From contig NZ_JBINNY010000001.1 in NCBI RefSeq assembly GCF_051297175.1, positions 4,340,001-4,404,000 on the forward strand: DNA of 64,000 bases, read 5' to 3'. Both the position numbers and the translations under genes were made by a program. Positions 61,550 through 64,000 of the stretch are shown piece after piece (position 1 is the first letter of the stretch; each line of letters opens with the position of its first letter). Under the pieces are notes generated by a model. That model saw only the letters and a list, made by a program, of their open reading frames with translations, was not told the DNA's origin and searched no databases. The DNA is from Dryocola sp051297175. Its GTDB lineage: Bacteria; Pseudomonadota; Gammaproteobacteria; Enterobacterales; Enterobacteriaceae.

Positions 61550-62191
61550 GTGGAAACCCACGAAATCTATCTGCCGGAACGTTTCGATGAGGCGAGCCTG
61601 AAAGAAAAGATCTTTTTTAGCGCCATTACCCTGTTCGCCGAATTTGGCCTCAACGGCGCGCGCATGGAGCAAATCGCCGAGAAGGCGGGCACCACCAAGC
61701 GCATGGTGGTGTATCACTTTAAGAGCAAAGAGCTGCTTTACGTGCAGGTGCTGGAATACGTCTACACGCAGATACGCGGCTCGGAACGCCAGCTAAATCT
61801 TGCCGACCGGCCGCCGGTTGAGGCGATGGTACAGCTCGTCGAATGGACGTTTGATTTCCACGCCACGCACCCGGACTTCATCCGTATTATCTGCATGGAA
61901 AACATGCAGCGCGGGCGCTTCGTAAAAGAATCCACCTACCTGCGCGAGATAAACCGCAGCGCGCTGGAGCTGCTCGAAGACATTCTGACGCGCGGCCAAG
62001 AAAAACAGCTGTTTAACCGCACGGTCAACGCTAAAGACGTCCACCGCCTGATCAGCAGCTTCAGCTTCTACCACGTCGCCAACAGCTATACCTTTTCCAA
62101 CCTGTTCGAAGAGGGCGGCGACCCGGCGGAGCACACCGACCACTACCGCGAAATGGCGGTAAAAGTGGTGCTGCGCTATATCGGGCCTTAG
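61550..62191 (+). CDS. TetR-family regulator
   Basis: A 213-residue repressor-type protein. The N-terminal helix-turn-helix (ARMEQIAEKAGTTKRMVVYHF) is typical; the C-terminal ligand domain is longer than average for the family and resembles RutR-type regulators. The GTG start has AAGGAG upstream and lies 18 nt after the IclR stop, so both are probably cotranscribed. Target unknown; having two regulators in one unit suggests layered control of the island. Confidence 0.87.
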   Translation: METHEIYLPERFDEASLKEKIFFSAITLFAEFGLNGARMEQIAEKAGTTKRMVVYHFKSKELLYVQVLEYVYTQIRGSERQLNLADRPPVEAMVQLVEWTFDFHATHPDFIRIICMENMQRGRFVKESTYLREINRSALELLEDILTRGQEKQLFNRTVNAKDVHRLISSFSFYHVANSYTFSNLFEEGGDPAEHTDHYREMAVKVVLRYIGP

Positions 62192-62209
62192 TCCGGCGAG
62201 ATACAGGCG

Positions 62210-64000
62210 TTAGGCGAGATACAGGCGCTGCTGCTTCCAGTATTCAATGCCGCCCAGAATGCCGTCCGCCCTGAGCCATGCCCTGGCAATCAGAATCTGC
62301 AAATGCGGTTCGTTCAGGGCGCTGACGATCTGCGCGCTTTCGGTGAGCAGCCGCACGATATAGGTGACGACATAATCCCCCGAATCCAGATGCCCCCTGT
62401 GCCGCTGCCGCTCTTTAAAAACGCTGTGGCTGCCTTTTGGCCAGCGCCGCCGCAGCGCGGTCAGTAAAATATCGACGTAGTTAAGGTTCGCAAGCACCAG
62501 GTCTGCGATGCGATCTTCTTCCCGCGCGGTGCTGCGTTCGATGAGATAAAAACCGGGAATAGCCGGGCCATGCGGAGTGTAGAAGCTCGGCGGGCTGTTT
62601 TCGTGGAACAGCAGATTCCACACCTCGCCAAATGAAAATACCTCATCATCACAAAAAAGGGCCGCCCGGCGGATGCCCTGTAGCGTCAGCCTCCCCTGCA
62701 GATAGAGCGGCAGACTGTCGCCCTCCAGCCGCATGAAAAACTTGAAAAATAATCCGCTGACGCCTTCACCCACACGACGCAGCGGTTTGCTGCGCCAGGC
62801 CCGCCATCGCTGCCAGCGTTCCGCGATGTCTAAAACACAGGAAAAAGCGTCGATTTGCTCATCCGGCGAGGGCCTGCGATGCCCCTTCAGGAACTGGGCC
62901 AGGTAGACCAAAAGCGCTCTGGCAGGCTTTCCCCTGGCACGGATCAGGCCGGTGCGGTTCACCTTTCTGGCCTCTTCGCGCGGCGTTTTGAGATAGCTCT
63001 GTACCCACAGCGCCCCGGCGATAAACCCGCGCGAGTAGTAAATCTCGGCTTCAAAAGGTGCCAGTAAATCGTCGTTCTCCAGCTCGCGCTTCAGGCAGCG
63101 CAACTGCTCCTCTGCGAGCTGCCCAAGACCGATGGAAGCGGCGAGCCGCGTGCCGGTGAGGTACTTTTCTTTCTCCGTTGGAACGTAATAATCCGCGATG
63201 GCGGTACGCCACCAGTCGGCGCTCTCCACCACGTTGGGCGATGCTTTGCGGGTAATGCCGAGCAGGGCCGTAAGCAGGATTGAGGTTGGCCCGTACTCGA
63301 CCTTCATGCCGCCAAACGCGCCCTGCCAGTAAACTCGCGGCTCGCGGGTATCCCTGTCTTTCAACTGCCAAATCTCTTCCAGCACTTTTTCCCGATGGTC
63401 GATCCATACCAGCCGGGTATCGCGCTTGCCGTTCCAGCGCTCGCGTATCCAGTGGTTGATATCAAAATGGTCGGTGCCGCTATAGCCCGCGACGACCATT
63501 AAATCTGCCTGCTGCGTGACGCGCTCAAGCAGCGTTTTGAACACCTCCGGCAGCCCGTGCTCCAAATCGGCAAGCGTTGCCCCAAGCCCCACACAGCCGT
63601 GCTCAATCGTGCCGTGAACCTTGATGATGCCCCAGTCTTCGCCGTATTCGCGATGCAGGATATCGAAAGCTTTGGTTTCGGGGTCGATAACATGTACCGG
63701 GATTTGATGGTTACCGGCCTGCTCGATGCAGTTGTCAAAATTGGTGGTGATGCACCAGCCGCGCTGCTCTATCAGGTAATCGGCAATCAGCCGGTGGTTG
63801 GCGTTCGGCTGCCGCCCGGAAAAAATGCGCAGCACTTCACGCGCGGCGCCGCTGCGCTCTACGCCTTCGATAGCGGACGGCTCGAAGGCTTTATCCAGGA
63901 CGTGCTCAAGGCGCGGCAGACTGCGGCCCATCCACGGCTCGCATTTGCCAAAAACGCTTTTGATTTCGGAGGCCGCGCGGTCGTCCAGCAGGTGATCGAG
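62210..64000 (-). CDS. SIR2-like domain protein, N terminus beyond the window edge
   Basis: The frame is open from the right edge to the stop at 62210, giving 597 codons; an internal ATG (63931) is not the start, because the frame stays open and related proteins have more sequence there. SIR2-type NAD-binding signs are visible: CITTNFDNCIE, KVHGTIEHG and DLMVVAGYSGTDHFD. The C-terminal part (about 350 residues) has no domain I recognise. SIR2-like NADases are frequent in phage defence systems (abortive NAD depletion), but the function here is not shown. It converges on the TetR gene and is 18 nt from it. Confidence 0.82.
   Translation of the reverse strand, partial: LDHLLDDRAASEIKSVFGKCEPWMGRSLPRLEHVLDKAFEPSAIEGVERSGAAREVLRIFSGRQPNANHRLIADYLIEQRGWCITTNFDNCIEQAGNHQIPVHVIDPETKAFDILHREYGEDWGIIKVHGTIEHGCVGLGATLADLEHGLPEVFKTLLERVTQQADLMVVAGYSGTDHFDINHWIRERWNGKRDTRLVWIDHREKVLEEIWQLKDRDTREPRVYWQGAFGGMKVEYGPTSILLTALLGITRKASPNVVESADWWRTAIADYYVPTEKEKYLTGTRLAASIGLGQLAEEQLRCLKRELENDDLLAPFEAEIYYSRGFIAGALWVQSYLKTPREEARKVNRTGLIRARGKPARALLVYLAQFLKGHRRPSPDEQIDAFSCVLDIAERWQRWRAWRSKPLRRVGEGVSGLFFKFFMRLEGDSLPLYLQGRLTLQGIRRAALFCDDEVFSFGEVWNLLFHENSPPSFYTPHGPAIPGFYLIERSTAREEDRIADLVLANLNYVDILLTALRRRWPKGSHSVFKERQRHRGHLDSGDYVVTYIVRLLTESAQIVSALNEPHLQILIARAWLRADGILGGIEYWKQQRLYLA

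Overview
The window is chromosomal DNA of an enteric bacterium (Enterobacteriaceae). From the left end to about 53.3 kb the gene order is that of the Escherichia coli chromosome across its numbering origin, read on the opposite strand: thrCBA-thrL, yjtD, arcA, creDCBA, rob, gpmB, yjjX, trpR, slt, ettA, nadR, radA, serB, smp, lplA, yjjJ, deoDBAC, yjjV, yjjU, ytjA, osmY, prfC, yjjG, rimI, holD, rsmC, three tRNA-Leu genes, yjjZ, fhuF, bglJ, yjjQ, yjjP, yjjB. Most of these proteins match their E. coli counterparts nearly residue for residue as I remember them, but accessory genes, short intergenic repeats and a few replacements show it is another genus, of the Enterobacter/Lelliottia/Cedecea/Kosakonia type. 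I cannot name the genus from the sequence alone.

Layout: (1) 0.2-5.1 kb, threonine operon with leader peptide and attenuator. (2) 5.2-24.8 kb, conserved core: ArcA, Cre two-component system, Rob, TrpR, Slt lytic transglycosylase, EttA, NadR, RadA, SerB, LplA and the HipA-like YjjJ. (3) 24.9-31.3 kb, the deo nucleoside catabolic operon. Here a concentrative nucleoside transporter gene sits directly upstream of deoC, and the control region is compact, with two DeoR-type operators and two CRP-type sites. (4) 31.3-42.7 kb, YjjV, YjjU, YtjA, OsmY, an accessory secreted chitinase between osmY and prfC, PrfC, RimI, HolD, RsmC and three tRNA-Leu(CAG) genes. (5) 42.8-47.9 kb, a diguanylate cyclase, Fur-controlled fhuF, a cellobiose-type PTS IIB-IIC pair with a double palindromic operator, and a YbaK-type editing protein. 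(6) 47.9-53.3 kb, bglJ and yjjQ, then a 4-hydroxybenzoate module (pobR and a pobA broken by one extra G), then yjjP-yjjB. (7) 53.3-62.2 kb, an accessory catabolic island: aromatic-acid MFS transporter, TIM-barrel isomerase/dehydratase, two ketosteroid-dehydrogenase-type flavoproteins flanking a NIPSNAP protein, a divergent shikimate-dehydrogenase-like enzyme, and IclR and TetR regulators. (8) 62.2 kb to the right edge, a SIR2-like protein whose N terminus lies outside the window.

The most interesting region is the island on both sides of yjjPB. Its enzyme set (ring-alcohol dehydrogenase, two enzymes that could place double bonds next to a ketone, a TIM-barrel lyase or isomerase, an aromatic-acid importer, and 4-hydroxybenzoate hydroxylase) would suit a pathway that aromatises an alicyclic ring acid and feeds it toward protocatechuate. 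That is inference. No protocatechuate ring-cleavage genes lie in the window.

Several repeat families recur: two full ERIC (IRU) elements and two internally deleted ones, many REP-like 'GTCGGATAAGCG' palindromes, and a 77-bp tandem array between yjjU and ytjA.
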